From Chinchilla lanigera (taxonomy: Eukaryota; Chordata; Mammalia; Rodentia; Chinchillidae): a DNA stretch of 64,000 bases. The stretch spans positions 10,712,130 through 10,776,129 of the forward strand of contig NW_004955469.1 in NCBI RefSeq assembly GCF_000276665.1, in the 5' to 3' direction. The translations under genes were made by a program, and so were the position numbers. Below, one piece after another: positions 10,373 through 23,005 of this stretch (position 1 is its first letter; each line of letters starts with the position of its first letter). The notes below the pieces were generated by a model. The model was not told the DNA's origin. It worked only from the letters and a program-made list of their open reading frames with translations, and searched no databases.

Positions 10373-12317
10373 TATCTCTGCAGTTATATGAGAAATTATT
10401 TCTTATTTGATTTTATTCCAGAGCCTTCTTCATCTGCTTTATTACTTCTACTATTATGACTTCAGAAAGTCCAGCTGGGTGGCTTTCAAATTTTTCCACC
10501 TCACTGCCCCACGAGTTTGCCACTGGTGAGTTGGAACTCTGGGATGCATCTTGCTCAAGTGTTATCTTTTTTTTTTTTTAAGTTCATTTTCTGGGTTAGT
10601 GCTTATAAATTGCTTATGAGGAATAGATTTATGCTAGTATTTAGAATTCTTAGTAAATGAGTACTTCTCAGAGATGTCTTCCAAGTATAGCTGGATTTTT
10701 GCTTTTGAGTTTGTTACAAGATCCCACCTCTTCAATATATTGGGGATAAGAGGTTTGTTGCCTATTTGGCCTAGCCCCTGGTTCTTTGGCACTGGCCTAT
10801 AGTATTGTTTATGACCCTTAGGCAATCTTATTCTTGGTATACAGGAAGAACAACTGATTATAACAATTGTGTCACTGTGATTAAATTAGTACATCAGCAG
10901 TAACAATAGCATCAAACAGCCTAGAAAATGACAAACTGTGGTGACTAACTGTATGAACTATATTTGTGGTTATATAACAAAATCTAAAACAAACCAAAAA
11001 TTTTGTGCAGTAAATATGCCCTCAGTATGGCAATTTTACCCTAATGGGAGAAAACTTAAAGGGTGTTGAGGGAATAGTGAGAAATAGAAGAGATTATAAG
11101 TATGGCAGACAAAGGGAGATTACACAAATTTTGGAAGGCTGGTGAAGAAGACAGGAGGAAAGAGAATGGAGAAATAAAAATAAGAAGAGACCCGGGAGTG
11201 GTGGCAAATGCCTGTAATCCCAACACTTGGGAGGCTGAGGCAGGAGGATCCTTGCAAGTTCGAGGCCAGCGTGGGCTACAAAGTGAGCTCAAGGCCAGCC
11301 TGAACTGCCTAGTAAGACCCGGTCTTAAAAAGACACACAAAAAAACAACAACAGCAAAAATTAGAAACAGTGTTCACACTCATGTAAAAACAAGAACAAA
11401 CCATCAAGAAAAAAAACACAAAAAAAGAGAAAAAAGAAGAAGAAAATAAAAAAATAAAATGTCCCTGCCAAGTTGAAGAACAACTGATTATAACAATTGG
11501 GCTCCTTGACCTCCTGCCAACTTTGAGCTCAGTTCCACCTCACCCTGACCGTGCAGCTGCTAGATGGAGCCAGCCCACAGCTGCTTTGAGTTCTGAGCTC
11601 TGATGGCTCCTCTGTAGGATGTCTCCCAGCCAATCACCCTCTCCCTGGGGACATCTGAACCTGAATAACTCACCACCCACTGCAGTCTGTTGTGTCCACT
11701 GCTCTTTCCACTGGTGGGTTTCTCCTTGGAGACCTCTGGGGTCACCATTAGTCACCATGCACCTGCAGGTTTCAGCCACACCTTCCACACAGTGAGTCTG
11801 GAAGGGAGGAAGCACCACTTGCCACCTCCTTCTTCTTCACTGAATTCTCTTTTTCCTGTTCCCAAGGGCTTTAATTCTTCAATTCTTGTTTCAGATCTTT
11901 GTACTTTCCTCCTTCTCTTCTTCATATAGCTATATTCCAGCGTCTGGCTATCAAATCTCAGAGAAGCTCTTTCTCTGCTATTCACCATTCTGCTATCTTC
12001 CCAGCAGTTTCAGAAGCTTTTTAATTTGATATGATCCATTTATTGATTCTTGGTATTATTCCTTATGCAAGTAGCATTTTATTCAGAAAGACCTTCCCTA
12101 TGCCTATGTCTTCAGAAGTTTTACTTATTTTCTCTTTCAGCAGATTATCTGTTTTTGTTTTACTGTTTAGATCTTTGTTTTTATTTTAGTTTAGTACATG
12201 TTGAGAGATATGGGTCTTGGTTCAATCTTGTGCATGCAGATAGCAAATTTTCCCAGTATCATTTGTTGAAGAGGCTTTCTTCCAGTGTAAATTTTGGGTC
12301 CCCTTCTCAAAGATGAG

Positions 12318-14545
12318 ATAGCAGGCCAAGTGTGGTGGTTCAACCTTATAATCCAAGTACTCAGGAAGATGAGATGGGAGGATCATCGTGACTTTGAGGC
12401 CAGGCTGAATAGCATAGTGAGAATCTCAAAAGACAAACAAAGATCAGGTAGCTCAATGTGTCTGGAGTTGTTTCTGTATCCTCTGTTCTGTTCCATTGAC
12501 CCATATGTCTGATTTTTTGCTAATACTATGCTGGTTTGTTTTTGTTTCTGGTTTTCGTTTTTTAGCTCAAGGTGACCTTGAACTCATGGCTATCCACCTT
12601 CCTCAGCCTCCTGATTTCTGGTATTACACGCTTGTACCATTATGCTCAGCTTTCTGCCTTACTCTTGTTGCCCACAATTGCTTTTGCTATTCTTAGTCTC
12701 TTTTGGTTCCATATGAATGTTAGGATTGTTTTCTGTAGATCTGTGAGGAATGCTGTTGGTATTTTGGTTGGGATTGCATTAATCCATATTATCAGTTTGG
12801 GGAGTTTTGACTGTATTAGTTTTGTCTATCCAGTAAGTAAGGATATCTTTCCATTTTCTGATATCCTCTTCAATCTCCCTCTTAGAGCACATAGTTTTTG
12901 TTATAGAATTCTTTTACTTCTTTGCTAATGGTAATTCCTAAGTATTTCATTTTTCTTGATGCTATTGTGAAAGGTATTGTTTCCCTAATTTTATTCTCAG
13001 TGAGTTTATTGTTGGTGTACAGGAATACTTTCGATTTTTTTTTTTTTTTTGATACCAAGAATTGAACTCAGGACCTCGCACTTGCCAGGAAGGTGCCATG
13101 CTGCTAAGCTATTCCCTTGGCCCCACTACTGATTTTTGAGTGTTGACTTTATATCCTGCTAGGCTACTGAATTTGATTATTAAATCTAAGAATCTTTTGG
13201 TGGAATTTTTAAAGTTTTCTATGTAGAGGATTATGTCATCTACAAAATATCATTTTAATTCTTTTTTCCTATACATATCCCTTTAATTTCTTTCTTTTGC
13301 CTGATTGCTCTGGCTAATGTTTAAAGAACAGGACAGGACATTGAACAGGAGTGGTGACAGCAGACATCTTGTTCCTGATTTTGTTTTGGGGGGGCTATTT
13401 TTTGAGACAGCATCTTGCTGTGGAGCTCAGCCTGGCCTTGAACTCATTGTACTCATCATACCTCAGTCTTCCAAGTGCTGAGATTTACAAGTGTGTGCCA
13501 CCATGCCCAGCTTGATTTTAGAGGGAAACATTCAGATCCTCTTCATTTAATATGATATTGGCCATTGGTTTGTCATAAATGACTTTTATCAGATTGAGAT
13601 AAGGTCCTTCTATACCTATTTTTCTTCAAGGTTTTTTTTTTTTTATTAGATGTGTATGCTGGATTTTATCAAAGGATTCTTCTGCATCAGTTCAGATGAT
13701 CCTGTGATTTCTATCCTTAATTCTATTTATGTGGTGTGTTATGGTTATTAATTTGCACATGTTGAACCATCCCTGCATTCTTGAGATGAAGCCTACTTGG
13801 TCATGATGTTTGATTTTTTTTTTTTGTGTGTGTGTGTGTTGTTGGGGATTGAACCCAGGGCCTTGTGCATACAAGGCAAGAACTCTACCACTGAGCCACA
13901 TCCCCAGCCCGATGTTTGATGTTTTTGATGATTTGTTACATTCTGTTTGCCAGTATCTTGTTGAAGATTTTAATGTCTATATTCATTAAAGAGATTGGCC
14001 TACATTTCTCTTTTTTGGCTGGATCCTTGTCTGGTACTGGGATCAGGGTAAGGTCAGCTTCCAGCAATGACTTTGGGAGCACTGCTTCCCATTCAATTGA
14101 ATTAAGAGTTTGAAAATTATTGCCATTATTGGTCTTCCCTAAAGTTCTTGTAGAATATGGCAGTCAATCCATCAGAACCTGGACTTATCTCAGGTGGTAG
14201 TTTTTTAAATTACTTCTTCAGTTTCATTGCCTGTTATTGGATTATTCAGGATTTTTATATCTTCTTGGGAAGAGCTTTGGTAGGTTATAGATATCTAGAA
14301 ATCTATTTCTTCTGAATTCTCCATTTCATTAGAGTGTAAGTTCTCAAAGTAGTTACTGATGATGTTCTGGATTTTGGCAGAGTCCATTTTGAGTTTGCTT
14401 TTTTTTTTGAGACAGTGTCTTGCTATGTAGTTCAGGCTGACCTTCTCATCACTATGGAGCCCAGGCTGGCCTTGAATTTGAAGTGATCCTCCTGCCTCAG
14501 CCTCCCAAGTGCTGGGATTACAGGCATGTGCACCATACCTGGCTT
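12318..14545. repeat. SINEs inside L1 copy B, part 1
   Basis: B1 + 12318-12436, B1 - 12543-12652, ID - 13030-13126, B1 - 13390-13512, ID - 13811-13910 (target duplication gatgtttgat, with a TG run in its tail), B1 - 14401-14545. Confidence 0.85.
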
Positions 14546-16021
14546 TCTTTTTTCATTTTTAATTGCATTGATTTGGGTCTTTTTCCTTATTTTGGTAAGA
14601 TTGGCCAGGGGTTTGTCTATTGTGTTATTATTTCAAAGAATGAGGGTTTTAATCATTGATTCTTTGTGTTTTTTAAATCTCAATTTCATTAATTTCCGCT
14701 CTAATCTTTACAATTAATGTCCTTGTACTGGCTTTGGATTTGAATTGTTCTTGTTTTTCTGGGACCTTAAGATGTATCATTAGGTTATTTATTTGGACTC
14801 ACTCTGTTTTTCTGATATATACATTTACAGGAATAAACTTCCCTCTTAGTAAGACTTCTTTCATTGTGTCCCATTGTTTCTGGTATATTTTACTGACATT
14901 ATCCTTTGATTCTATGAGCTGTCTAATTATCTTCTGTGACCCATTGATTATTTTAGAGAGTATTGTTTAATTTCTAGGTGTTTATATAATTTTTGTATTT
15001 TGGTATTGCATTCTATTTTTATTGTGTTATGACCTGATAATATGCATGGTGTAATTTCAATTCTTTTCCATTTACTTAAGCTTGTTTTATGGGCTAAGAT
15101 GTAATCTCTTTGTGCTGCTGCGAAGAATGTGTATTCTATGTTTGTTATGTAGAACACTCTGTTGATATCTGTCAGATCCATCTAATAGAAGGTTTGGTTG
15201 AAGAATATTTCTTTGTTGTTGTTTTTCTAGTTGATTTACTTGAGTGGGGTATTGAGGTCTCCATTATAATTGTGTTCATGTTTATCTGATTTTTTTATGT
15301 CTACTAGCATTTATTTTATGGAGTTGGTGTACCAGTGTTTGGTGCATGTACATTTGTAATTTTAATCTCTTCCTGTTGAATTACTCTCTTAACCAATATT
15401 AGTGATCTTCTTTGCCTCTGCTAATGAGTGTTGGCTTGAAATCTACTTTGTCTGAAATTAGGGTAGCTACTCCTTTTTTCTGGGTTCCCATTGCATGCTA
15501 TGTTGTTTTCTATCCTGTGATTCTTAATCTGTGAATTCCTTTTGAATTAAATGTGTTTCTCATATACTGCATATCACTGGGTTTTGTTTCTTGGTCCATT
15601 CTGCCAATCTTTGTCATTTGACTGGGGAATTGAGATCATTCACACTGAGAGTTATTACTGAAAGGTACTGACTTATTCATATCATTGCTTTATTTTCTTG
15701 TTGATCTCCACCCCCACTTCTTTTCTGCCTAACTGCTCACCATTTGGTAATTCATCCTATTTATTTTTGACTTGTTGGTTTTCCTCTTTTCTAGTGAATA
15801 CCTGAGAATTTTTTGGAGTGTTAGTTTAGTGGTTATGAATTTCCTGAGGTGCTTTTGTCATGGAAATACCTTATTTCTTCATCATTTTTGAAGGAGAGTT
15901 TGCAGAATGTATAAGTCTGAGTTGGAAGTTAATTTATAGGGCTTGAAACACTTCACTCCAAGCTCTGCTGGCTTTTAAGGTTTGTGTTGAGAAGTCTGCT
16001 GTAATTCTGATGTGTTTACTT

Positions 16022-17016
16022 TTTTTCCCCTTTGTGTTTTTAAGACAGTTTCCCACTATGTAGTTCAGGCTGGTCTTAAATTTGCAGCAGCCCTCCTGCC
16101 TCAGCCTCCCAAATGCTGGGATTACAAGTATGTGCCACCACACTCAGCTTCTAACAGCTTTTACTATTCTGTCTTTGTCTTCAACTTTGGATATTTTGAC
16201 AGTACTGTGACATGGAGAGGTTCTTTTTGACCATGACTATTTGTGGTTTCGTATGTCACACTTAACTATATGTTTAATTTTTTCCCTATATTTGGAAAGT
16301 TTTCTGATTTTTTTTTTGGAGGCAGGATAGTTCAGGCCAGCATTAGACTCATTATGTAGCACAGGCTTGCCTTGAACTTGCTGCATCCTGTCTCAGTCTC
16401 CCAAGTGCTGAGATTACATGCATACACCACCCTGCCTGGCTGGATCCCTGTTTTGCAGTTCTGATATTCCTTCCTTATATTGTTTGCTTCCATTGCCCAT
16501 ATTTCAGTGTAATTTTTAATTTCTTGGATTTCTGTTTGAAATGTTTTCATAGACTCTAATTCTTTTCGTGGACTCTAGTTCATGTTTTGTATCATTTTCT
16601 TTTTAGCTCAGATAGCTTTCTACTAATGTCTCCTGTAAACTCCCTGATCATTTTTATATGTTTGTGTTTTTTTTTGGTTTTTGTTTTTTGGTTTTCTTCT
16701 GGTACCAAGAATCGAACTCACAACCTTGCGCTTGCCAGGCAGGCGCTTTGCCGCTGAGCTAAATCCCCAGCACCCCCTGATCATTTTTAATACTTCCACT
16801 ATCTGTTTTGTTTTGTTTCATTTTGTTTTTGAGACAGGGTTTCACTATACAGGTTAGGCTGGCCTTAAACTCTCTTTGTAGCCCAGGCTGGCCTCAAACT
16901 CACAGTAATCCTCCTGCCTCAGCCTCCCCTGGGATTACAGGCATATGCCACCATGCTTGGCCTATTATCTGTTTAATTATATCTCCTGTGATCTTGCCAA
17001 GCACTTCATTGATTTT

Positions 17017-17052
<36 letters not shown>

Positions 17053-17202
17053 TTTGTCTTTTTGAGACAGGGTCTCATTATACAGTTCAGGCTGGCCTTG
17101 AACTCACTTTGTAGCCCAGGCTGGCCTCAAACTCCTAACGATCCTCCTTGCCTCAGCCTCCTGAGTACTGAGATTATAGGCATGTGCCACCACGCCCGGC
17201 TG
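16022..17202 (-). repeat. SINEs inside L1 copy B, part 2
   Basis: B1 16022-16150, B1 16312-16440, ID 16663-16774 (target duplication ccctgatcatttt), B1 16826-16964, and B1 17015-17202 whose tail has become a (TTG)n microsatellite at about 17018-17050. Confidence 0.85.
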
Positions 17203-19301
17203 ATTTGTATTTTAATCTCCTCTATTATCCTTTTGAATAATTTGGGTGTGTGGCTTTTGCTTTTCTCCCCTCTCAATTCCCGCAGGATTGGCTTTGGGGG
17301 AACTGATAATTTTGGAAAGGAGTTTGTTCTTTTGTCTTCTCATGTTTCAATTAGCAATAATTGGGCCTCAGATAAACTTTATTGGCTATGATACTGCCAC
17401 TGTGCAAAGCTCTTCTCATGTTTCTGCTATTGTTTTTTATTTGTTTTGTTTTGTGCTTAGGTTTATGAGTACTTATAGTAGAGAAAGTTTATTGCTAGTA
17501 TGGTAATCTCTGTAGTTAGTCTTCTTTTCAGTGGTGTATTCTGGGTGTGGCTAAGTATAGTCCTTTGCCTCTGTCTCAAGGTCTGATCAACTCTATTATT
17601 TTCAAGGTGAGTGCACTACAACTGGCCAACACCCAGCTGCTCAGGATTGAACCATAGTATTGTTAATATCATAAAGGTAATCTGAATATTGGTATACAGA
17701 GAAAACCAATTAATAAGAATTATGCAGCCATGGCAATATCAACCAAATCAGCAAACAGTAATATCATCAAGATAAATTGGATATTGACATTCCATATGAA
17801 CCAATAATGTACCACCTTTAACCATAGAAAAGAATTCCATAATGATAAACACTAACCCAACCCAGATAGTAACATACAGCAAATATATATTAAACACAAC
17901 AAATATACCTCCATCAATAATAGGAATTCAACATTAATAACACAGAGTTAACTATCTAAAGATTAATAAAGCTTAATGATTATACTACTAAAGACATAGG
18001 TAGATAAGAACAGAATACAAGAGGAAAATTTTGAAAAACAATGGGAAGGAGGAAGGAGAAGTAAGACAAAGGATCCTACTATGGAGGAGGAGGATATTTA
18101 TAGAATTAGATAAAGGTAATAGAAAAAAATGACAATTAGATAAGAGAAAAAAGGAAAGAAGAAAAAGAATAGGGAGAATAAAGGTAAGAGAAAATTAAAA
18201 GAAAAATTTTAAGAAGAAACAAATAACGGTAAGAAAAAAATTTAAAAACAGAGGAAATTTTCCCAGACCCCAATAAATCAGTGAGATAAAAAGGGACAGG
18301 GAGTCCAAAAACAGAGAAAAAAATTTCTCTGGGTTTTTTTCCTGGACCCACAGTTTATTAGGTGCTCCCCTGGTCTGGAGGGCTCTTTGTTTACCTCAGG
18401 CTGTGACAATGCCCAAGCGAAGATCCCTGCTTGCCAGGATAGATAAGAAAGGCAGCCAGAACCCAGATCCCTGCTAGGTACAAGTAGGTAGAGTAAGGGC
18501 TCAAACTACTCAATGCTGGCACTTTCAGACTCAGCACAACTCAAGCTGGGCGTGGTGTCCCATCACAAGGGACAGGATTTGTGTCTTCTTGGCCTGAGTT
18601 CAAAGCCCTCATGGGGTCTCTTTTCAGCCTACTCCCTGTCCCTGGTTGCCTCTCGATCAGCCACTGTGGGACGGTAACACTGAAAACCCTGAAGTGAAGC
18701 CATCCCTAAGCCATTCCCAAATTCAAACAATTGACCCATTCCCTACCAAGCACTCCCAGTATATGGCAGGTGCCTATGAGATTCCTACCCAGCTGCTGCC
18801 TGTCATGTAGAAGTCCTCAGTATAAAACCCTGTACTTTGTGCAGATCACAACTGTGGACTTCCCCTGGAGCTTATGTTACCACCCCAGTCCACTGTTGCT
18901 CTTTCTCCCTGGAGCCTCCAGTGTGCAACTTACTTCTGCAGAGCCAGGATCCCCCCCTACAAGCTGCACGCTGAGAGCCAGGGAGAGAGTCCAGACTGTT
19001 TCATTTCCTTTTCTATGTGGCGGTTCATCTCTCAAACTTCTCTGTAGTTTGCAATTGTTCTTTCCTAATTCCTGGTGATCTTTTTTTCTTCCACAAGTTG
19101 TTATTTTCCTGTGTTTAGGTTCTGGATCTCAAGAAGCTGAATTTTGCCATTGTTTACTACACTGCCATCTTGGAATCCCTAACTTTTATGCCCTTCCACC
19201 CCTTCGATGAAATTCTGTCCTTAGCAGCAAAAATAAGTTGCAGCAGAAGCCGGGGAGCAAACTGCTAAGGAAGTGGTAAAAACATTAAGAACCAAATCCC
19301 A

Positions 19302-19470
19302 GGCCAGGCATGATGATGCACACCTGTAATCCCAGCACTCAAGAGACTGAGGCAAGAGGATTGCTACAAGTTTGAGGCCAGCCTGGGCTACAAAGTGAGT
19401 TCAAGGCCAGCCTGAACTGCATCATGAAATTCTGTCTTAAAAAAAAACAAAAAACAAAAAACAAGTCCCT
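19302..19470 (+). repeat. B1-type SINE
   Basis: Full-length forward copy with the internal duplication and an A-rich (caaaaaa)n tail. Confidence 0.9.
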
Positions 19471-20235
19471 GAAGAAAGATTGTAAAAGATTAGTTGGGAG
19501 AGAATTGAACAGTTGGAACAGATATTTACCAAAAACAATACAGGAACAGGTATATTTTATTCAGAGTAGCCTCCACAGACATCAACAGTAATAATATATA
19601 TTGTAAGGCTTGACTTCCCAACAGGAAACTGGAGCACACCCTTGGGACTAGGAGGTTCTGCCAATCAGTGTGCTTTAAAAAAAAAAAGCTTTTTGAGGGA
19701 TTGTGCACCAAAGTGAAGTACTGACTTGAAGAGTAGTAGAAGGAAGTTCTACTACTGACAAAAACACTACCATTTTTTAAAAAGACTGGTTGACGTGTAA
19801 ATGTTTAGATGAAAGCATCTGATGTACAAGATGAAAAATACAAGTAACAGTAGTTTTGTTCTTGGATTAAATCCCTGGATTTAGGATTATTGTTCCTATT
19901 TAGGAAAGATGAAGTATTTATCACCATTTTATTCTAATATTAACTCAAGGTTAACTGTAAAATCTTTTGATGATATAAGAGGGTAAGCCGTACAAAGAAA
20001 AAATATTAATCACACACACACATTTGGCCAGGAAAAAAATCTATCTCTGGTAGGTTTTCTACCAGGAAATGTCATTTTCTTCCAGTAAGTCTAACAGAGT
20101 GAGCTAACTGGAGACAAAAACCACTGGAATGGTAGGTTGAGGATATATGATATTATCAGGAGCAAGGACAGTCACTACCTGAGCAGCTGTTGATTCCTAG
20201 TACTGACCTCCGCTAGCAAAAGTTTCTTCCTACAG
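19471..20235. other. SPDYA intron, repeat-free stretch before the candidate exon
   Basis: No transposon is recognised over about 760 bp, which is unusual in this intron. The last 30 bases form a pyrimidine-rich tract before the acceptor at 20235. Confidence 0.5.
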
Positions 20236-20330
20236 ATTACGTAAGTTTGGAGTCACTTGATGACTTGTGGTCTGAGAAAACTCGATCCAGCATTATCCAA
20301 AAGAGATACAGAGCTGATGTTCTGTTCCAG
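20236..20330 (+). CDS. candidate alternative (cassette) exon of SPDYA
   Basis: A 95-bp open segment with a pyrimidine-rich acceptor (ttcttcctacag) and a CAG/gtattt donor lies in the repeat-free part of the last SPDYA intron. Entered from the phase-1 donor at 2196 it reads D-Y-V-S-L-E-S-L-D-D-L-W without a stop for all 32 codons and leaves in phase 0. If spliced to the last exon, the next codon is TAG, so the product would end exactly at the junction with a different, acidic-then-basic C-terminus. The open frame and splice sites are seen. Use as an exon is inferred. I do not know whether it matches an annotated isoform. Confidence 0.5.
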
Positions 20331-20450
20331 GTATTTATACTGAAACTTAGGATAGTGCTTTCACTTTTCTTTGAAATAAAAGAAGGCAGTGTCTTGGTTC
20401 TCAAGTAAAAACATGTTTTTCTACCTTTACATTTTAAAAAAAAATTTTTT

Positions 20451-20537
20451 ATTTTATTCTTTGGTACCAGGGATCGAACTCAAGACCTTATGCTTGCCAG
20501 GCAGATGCTTGTGCTACTGAACTACATCCCCAGTCCC
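20451..20537 (-). repeat. ID-like SINE
   Basis: Reverse copy. Target duplication ctacctttacatttt at both ends (about 20421 and 20538). Confidence 0.9.
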
Positions 20538-20568
20538 TACCTTTACATTTTTTGAAAAAAGCAACATG

Positions 20569-20708
20569 AGGTCACTACTGTTTTCTTACTACGTAGTGAG
20601 CTGCACTGTGTGCAGGACATATCTTCTGTCTTCTTTGTGCTGCTTTTTCATTTCTACTTCTTTTCTTCTTTTACCTTCAATAAACTTTGAACTTTTAAGT
20701 CCAAAAAA
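20569..20708 (+). pseudogene. 3'-UTR retrocopy of unknown source
   Basis: AATAAA at 20679-20684 is followed 19 nt later by an A-rich tail. The unit is bounded by gaaaaaagcaacatg (20554-20568) and gaaaaaacaacatg (20709-20722), a target duplication. No coding frame, so only a 3' UTR end was copied. The source gene is not recognised. Confidence 0.6.
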
Positions 20709-20724
20709 GAAAAAACAACATGTT

Positions 20725-21139
20725 GAAAGGACAAGTGTTAAATAATATGCTTGTGACATTTAAGAACAAAAATTGTTTTTCAGTTTGACAAGATGGAGTG
20801 AAAATACTGTCAGAACATTTCACTTTGGGGGAGAGACTAGATGAGGAATTTTTTACAAATTCACACATATCACAAATCTTTTAATTTTTTTATTAAAGCC
20901 TGTGAAAATTTTGATTTGATGTTACTACTTAAAAAGAAACACAGTAAGACCATACCTTAACTCCAGCTCCATGTTCAAAACTTAAGCCTTTAAAAAGAAA
21001 GAAAGCTATCTGTATGTCACAACAGAAAAATTGGAATACCATATCTATAGAGCTCAGATTTTGTTCATATACTGTGCTTTATAATTAACTCTCTGGTGTT
21101 GGAACCAAACTTAATGGTTATCAATAACTTCCTTTAATT
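20725..21139. other. SPDYA intron, unique
   Basis: AT-rich. No feature recognised. Confidence 0.6.
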
Positions 21140-21760
21140 TTTTGGGGTGGGTGAGTACTAGGAATCAAACTCAGGATCTTGCACTTGCCAGGCAGGTGCT
21201 GTGGCACTGAGCTATATCCCTGGCTTCCATCATTTTTTTTTTTTTTTTTGTCTTTTTGAGACAGGGTCTTGCTATGCAGTTCAGGTTGGCCTTGAGCTCA
21301 CTTGAGCCCAAGTTGGTCTTGAACTTGCAAAGATCCTCCTGCCTCAGCCTCCCAAGTGCTGGGATTACAGGTGTGTGCCACCATGCCCGGCCTTCCATCA
21401 CTTTTTAATATGTGTTAGAGTATCATAAATTTTTGGTTTTGCTTTTTGTTTGACACAGAGTTGCACTATATATAATCCAGGCTTCATTCCTCTTGCCTCA
21501 GCCTCAGGAGTCCTAGAATCACAGGCTCATATCACTGTGCTTGGCAATAATTATTCCTTCTTGTATGTATCAAACTCATACTAAACAGTAAGTTCTGGGT
21601 TGCAAAAGAGGATTTTTTTTTGCATTTAATTTTTAATTATTATTTTTATTAGTTCATGTTTGCAGTACATAATGATTACACTCATTGTGAGGAGCTGGTA
21701 TACACACAACACACCTTAATGCTTTTTACTTCGTCACCAATCTTGTGCTAAAGGTAATCT
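21140..21760 (-). repeat. ID, two B1 and an L1 3' end
   Basis: ID - 21140-21225, B1 - 21232-21392 (target duplication ttccatca), a degraded B1 - 21440-21548, and an L1 3' end at about 21615-21760 on the minus strand. Confidence 0.8.
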
Positions 21761-21929
21761 CATTTTAAACACAGCCTCCCAAGAAATCTTCAAGTGGAAT
21801 TATGATACTAGTTTTACTGATGAAAAAAATGAGTCACACCATTACTACCTAAAATGACAACCCCCCAAAAAAACAAGATGGGAACTCACTCCTGTCTGAT
21901 CATAGCAGTTACACTTTTCTTGTTGTGGC

Positions 21930-22385
21930 TGTTGGTAGTGCTGGTGCTGGGGATTAAACCCAGGGCCTTGCACAGGCCAAACCCATGCTCCACCAGTGAG
22001 CTACACACCTTACCTCACACATTTTTATACTAACTAAACTACTATCATTTCTCGTAAGGCTGTTTTATACATCATGGCACCTAGGCTGATCCATGGATAT
22101 GTATTACCTGAGGACCCCTGAGACTTTTAAGTCAAAGATCATATTAATCTATTTTCAGGAAATAGATTTTCCTCAAAAAGAAATTCTAGTTGGGTGTGGT
22201 GGTTCATGCTATAATCCCAGCATACTGGGAGGCTAAAACAGGAGGATTACAAGTTTGAGCACACCCTTGGCAATTTAACAAGAACTTGTCACAAAATCTT
22301 TTAGAAAAGAAAGGAAGGGGGATGGCACTAGCGAAGTATCTCAGTGCAAAGACCTTGTATCCCCAGTATGAAAAAAACAAAAACA
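21930..22385. repeat. ID (-), B1 fragment (+), ID-like fragment (+)
   Basis: The ID at 21930-22012 keeps attaaacccagggccttgcac. The B1 at 22193-22290 is diverged. 22325-22385 is a weak tRNA-like tail with aaaaaacaaaaac. Confidence 0.7.
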
Positions 22386-22892
22386 CTTCAACTTTCTTAT
22401 GTACTATTGTCATTACCACTGTTATACCTATCCAGGATTAAAATCCTTACACTTAATAAATACATCATCAGGGAATTAGAGTATATGAATAATGTGATAA
22501 AGCCTATGCTAAATATACGACCAACATTTAGGAGTACCAAAGATTCCAGAATTAATGCTACGGGTGAGAGATTTGGTGAAGGGTTTTCAGAAGTGATGTA
22601 AGAGCTGGGCACTGAATGAACCCTGTTTTGCTCAAGGAAATAAAGAGCTCTGAAGAGCAGACAGAAGTCTGGAAATACACAGATTCTCTCCCTCTGCCTT
22701 CCACAAATCTCTTAATTCATCTAGGTCTTCTTTCACAACACATTTTGCATCTGCCCCTTTTTTACCACTAACCACTTCACATGTGTATTACTATAAAATC
22801 TAACTTAACATGCTTACCCTTCCCTGTATTAAATATTCATAAACACCACAAACATTAACTTTCTTAAAATATCCCCTTTAAATGACAATGGA
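22386..22892. other. SPDYA intron, unique
   Basis: Nothing recognised. Short open frames on both strands look like chance. Confidence 0.55.
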
Positions 22893-23005
22893 CCCAGGCA
22901 TGGAGGCTGAGGCAGGAAGACCCTCATGAGTTTGAGGCCAGCCTGGGCTACACCATGAGTTCAAGAGCAGCCTGAAATACATAGCAAACCAAACCAAACC
23001 AAATC
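22893..23005 (+). repeat. B1-type SINE with (AAACC)n tail
   Basis: Lacks part of the left end. The tail reads aaaccaaaccaaacc. Confidence 0.8.

Larger units (their letters stand above)
6618..12006 (-). mobile_element. L1 (copy A), near full length, inserted into L1 copy B
   Basis: Read on the minus strand it has a 5' end near 12000 (tgctgggaagatagcag), a 5' UTR, ORF1 (about 10480-9980), ORF2 (about 9970-6900) and a 3' end with a T-rich tail near 6640. ORF2 is broken by many stops and frameshifts, so the element is dead. The endonuclease region is visible near 8960, where the reverse strand encodes the G-D-F/L-N-T-P-type motif. It carries a solo ERV LTR (8191-8528), an ID fragment (about 7890-7955) and a B1 (11190-11340). 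The bases cagaag are repeated on both sides, as expected for a target duplication. Confidence 0.85.
12007..19175 (-). mobile_element. L1 (copy B), 5' part
   Basis: Continues copy B from 6617: ORF2 to about 15800, ORF1 to about 17300, and a long purine-rich 5' UTR ending with ctgccatcttggaatcc (reversed, the usual L1 5' start with gccaagatggc-like sequence). Many stops and eleven or so SINE insertions. Dead element. Confidence 0.85.

Noticed and set aside
16945..17391. 148-codon open frame on the + strand
   Set aside because: It runs through a (TTG)n tail, a reversed B1 and L1 sequence. Such frames are common across B1 copies and have no protein family.
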